A DNA stretch of 6,569 nucleotides, taken from NCBI GenBank assembly GCA_003601535.1, contig PIXW01000258.1:1-6569 (forward strand), read 5' to 3'. Below, piece after piece: positions 5,090 to 6,569 of this stretch (position 1 is its first letter; each line of letters begins with the position of its first letter). The notes beneath the pieces were generated by a model, which was not told the DNA's origin, ran no database searches, and was given only the letters and a program-made list of their open reading frames with translations. Source of the DNA: ANME-2 cluster archaeon (GTDB lineage: Archaea; Halobacteriota; Methanosarcinia; Methanosarcinales; Methanogasteraceae). The translations under genes were made by a program, and so were the position numbers.

Positions 5090-6079
5090 CTACCTCCAGT
5101 TGGGAATAATATCTTCTCCGATCGATCTGATCGCGCGTATCCGGTCAGGTCCGATCGGAGAGCCAGGAATAATCTGCGTGACCCCTGCATTCACGAGTTC
5201 CTCGATTCGGTCCATGCACTCCGCGGGAGTTCCGCAGATTGCGAATGCATCGATCATATCACCTGTGACCGCACGTATCGCGTCACTGAAACTCTTCTTA
5301 AAACCATTTCGCACCGCTTCGATGTCACCCGGCGGGATCTCGTGGCGCTCAAGCACACCAGCAGGAGATCCCGCAACAATAAAGGCAACAACCGGCTTTG
5401 CAGCCGATATAGCATCGTCCTTACGATCCGCTATCGAAAAACTCGTATATGCAGCGACGTCAAACGTTGCAAGATCGGCACCTCCTGCCTTCAGCGCAGG
5501 TACCGCCTCTGCAAAGTCAAGCGGGTGCGATGCGTTCACGAGCACTCCGTCCCCAACTTCTCCGGCAAGGCGCAGCATCTTCGGACCCTGCGCTCCGATA
5601 TAAACCGGCACATCTGGTAGATCTGACAGATCTGTTGCAAAATCGAGTTTCGCGTCCCTGGTTTTGAAGATCTCCCCGTCGTACGAGACTTTTTTGCAGG
5701 CAAGCAGTTGCCGTATGATGGATACAGTCTCCCTGACAGTCCGGACAGGACGCATCCATTCGATTCCAAGCTTCTCAAACGTGATCCGATCGCCGGGTCC
5801 TATGCCAAGAACCGCACGTCCGCCCGATACCTCGTGCAGGGTTGCGATCGCTGATGCGAGTTGTGGTGCGGTTCTGGTATACGGGTTTGTGACGCCGGGT
5901 CCGAGTTTTATGGAGTCGGTCCTTGCTGCGATGTATGTCAGAAGTGAGAATGCGTCCCTGTTGTTGTAATGATCGGTTATCCATGCGTAGGACAAACCGT
6001 TCTCCTCTGATAGTCTCACAATCTCTGAGAGCTTTTCTGCTGGTTCGTTTGCCAGAAATTCGATTCCAAAGGTCACCAT
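5090..6079 (-). CDS. mer: 5,10-methylenetetrahydromethanopterin reductase (F420-dependent)
   Basis: A 329-residue cytoplasmic enzyme of the bacterial-luciferase-like TIM-barrel family that interconverts methylene-H4MPT and methyl-H4MPT using coenzyme F420. Diagnostic stretches are FGIEFLANEPAEK (4-16), WITDHYNNRDAFS (33-45), KLGPGVTNPYTR (58-69), GGRAVLGIGPGDR (86-98), VPVYIGAQGPKMLRLAGEV (158-176) followed by DGVLVNASHP, VVAFIVAGSP (230-239), AICGTPAECMDRI (280-292) and GVTQIIPGSPIGPD (299-312). Length and motifs are complete. The start at 6079 gives the family's standard N-terminus; an in-frame ATG 22 codons upstream lies inside the mtrH-like gene and is rejected. It sits between the mtrH-family gene (16-base gap) and the DUF2193 gene (4-base gap). 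Direction of flow, toward methane or toward oxidation, cannot be read from the sequence. Confidence 0.97.
   Translation of the reverse strand: MVTFGIEFLANEPAEKLSEIVRLSEENGLSYAWITDHYNNRDAFSLLTYIAARTDSIKLGPGVTNPYTRTAPQLASAIATLHEVSGGRAVLGIGPGDRITFEKLGIEWMRPVRTVRETVSIIRQLLACKKVSYDGEIFKTRDAKLDFATDLSDLPDVPVYIGAQGPKMLRLAGEVGDGVLVNASHPLDFAEAVPALKAGGADLATFDVAAYTSFSIADRKDDAISAAKPVVAFIVAGSPAGVLERHEIPPGDIEAVRNGFKKSFSDAIRAVTGDMIDAFAICGTPAECMDRIEELVNAGVTQIIPGSPIGPDRIRAIRSIGEDIIPNWR
5092..5097 (-). promoter_or_regulatory. Ribosome binding site of the DUF2193 gene inside the mer 3' end
   Basis: On the minus strand GGAGGT spans the last two codons and stop of mer (TGG AGG TAG) and lies six bases before the ATG at 5085. 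Ribosomes finishing mer would reach this site directly, which implies translational coupling and rules out the longer in-frame start at 5190. Confidence 0.8.
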
Positions 6080-6090
6080 GATGCTTAACA

Positions 6091-6096
6091 CTCCTT
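6091..6096 (-). promoter_or_regulatory. Ribosome binding site of mer overlapping the mtrH-like stop
   Basis: The minus strand reads TGAAGGAG, so AAGGAG begins at the last base of the upstream gene's stop codon and ends 11 bases before the mer ATG at 6079. This fixes the mer start and suggests coupled translation from the mtrH-like gene. Confidence 0.75.
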
Positions 6097-6569
6097 CAAG
6101 CCAGCAGATACGGGTGTTTCTCTGCGTGTTCGATTCCGAAGTCATTTATAGAATCAGCAGTGAGAATGTCAGCCATCGCAACGACCGGAGCGGCATACTT
6201 CGCACTCTCGATCGGTCCTATGAAGAGCGAGTTTGCGCCCATCACGATGCCAATTGCGTTTGCAGATATGTCGCAGATCCTTCTGATCCCCGGGTCACGT
6301 TTCTTGAGATACGCCCATGATGACGGGACATTGTGGGCTCCGACACCGGTTGGAAGACCGTACAACGATTTTACTGCATACAGTAGCCGGAATGATGATC
6401 CTGCACCCTGTCCGAACGGCTGCACTCCAGGATCGTACAGGATCTTCTCAAAGCCGCACTCCTTTGCGATCTCGAGGAGTCCTTTATCAACAAACCCGCC
6501 GCCGTCTTCGAGCATCTCGATTCGCGCCTTAACCGACGGGTCCTGCATGTTGAAGCCGAGGATGACAAC
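6096..6569 (-). CDS. MtrH-family methyltransferase (partial, 5' end outside window)
   Basis: The C-terminal 157 residues of an MtrH-family protein; the start lies beyond the right edge and the frame is open to it. The visible part begins VVILGFNMQDPSVKAR (1-16). It continues with LEDGGGFVDKGLLEIAKECG (20-39), DPGVQPFGQGAGSSFRLLYA (46-65), GLPTGVGAHNVPSSW (71-85), then GANSLFIGPIESAKYAAPVV (111-130) and AMADILTAD. MtrH-type proteins are TIM-barrel enzymes that move a methyl group between H4MPT and a corrinoid cofactor, either in the Na+-pumping Mtr complex or, for stand-alone relatives, with a soluble MtaC-like corrinoid protein. The downstream neighbour is mer rather than other mtr genes, and the GLPTGVGAHNVPSSW region looks closer to the stand-alone type, but from memory only. 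Which type it is depends on the missing upstream gene. Confidence 0.88.
   Translation of the reverse strand, partial: VVILGFNMQDPSVKARIEMLEDGGGFVDKGLLEIAKECGFEKILYDPGVQPFGQGAGSSFRLLYAVKSLYGLPTGVGAHNVPSSWAYLKKRDPGIRRICDISANAIGIVMGANSLFIGPIESAKYAAPVVAMADILTADSINDFGIEHAEKHPYLLA

Noticed and set aside
5086..5190. Longer N-terminus for the DUF2193 protein
   Set aside because: It would overlap mer by about 100 bases, has no family match, and the ATG at 5085 has a strong GGAGGT site.
6080..6145. Longer N-terminus for Mer
   Set aside because: It lies within the end of the mtrH-like gene; the ATG at 6079 gives the normal Mer N-terminus and has an AAGGAG site.
1..6569. CRISPR array, tRNA or rRNA genes
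   Set aside because: No regularly spaced direct repeats, cloverleaf-like segments or rRNA-like stretches were seen on reading both strands.

Overview
The window comes from an archaeon that runs one-carbon metabolism on tetrahydromethanopterin (H4MPT). The strongest evidence is a complete F420-dependent methylene-H4MPT reductase (mer), an MtrH-family methyltransferase running off the right edge, and a DUF2193 gene, a family known mainly from methanogens. The htpX-pspAB pair and UPF0175/PIN toxin-antitoxin genes fit too. Ribosome binding sites are strong (GGAGGT, AAGGAG, GGTGA) and genes are tightly packed. A methanogen or an anaerobic methane/alkane oxidiser of the Methanosarcinales-like radiation is plausible. 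The presence of mer argues against typical ANME-1, which lacks it. The genus cannot be fixed from this sequence.

Layout. (1) 1-461, minus strand: a toxin-antitoxin pair, UPF0175 antitoxin then a DUF3368-type PIN protein cut by the window edge, overlapping by ATGA. (2) About 495-1130: a decayed stretch, GC-rich in places, with no intact gene. It holds a possible plus-strand gene tail ending at 703, a long perfect inverted repeat that looks like a two-way terminator (721-776), and a frameshifted minus-strand remnant of a secreted or surface protein with a C-terminal membrane anchor (835-1130). (3) 1137-1798, minus strand: a second toxin-antitoxin pair, an AbrB-fold antitoxin and a PIN-domain toxin, overlapping by GTGA. 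The toxin ends a few bases before the surface-protein remnant begins. (4) 1799-2131: an intergenic region with three inverted repeats and the divergent promoters. (5) 2132-3558, plus strand: htpX (membrane M48 metalloprotease) and pspAB, overlapping by ATGA, a membrane-stress unit. (6) 3595-6569, minus strand: an operon read as mtrH-family gene, mer, DUF2193 gene, with 16 and 4 bp gaps and ribosome binding sites embedded in the upstream stop regions.

How the parts relate. The right half is core physiology: the MtrH-like protein should exchange methyl groups between a corrinoid protein and H4MPT, and Mer interconverts methyl- and methylene-H4MPT with F420. Tight linkage of the DUF2193 gene suggests a role in the same pathway. 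The middle pair handles membrane-protein quality control. The left third is accessory DNA: two unrelated PIN toxin-antitoxin modules on either side of gene debris.
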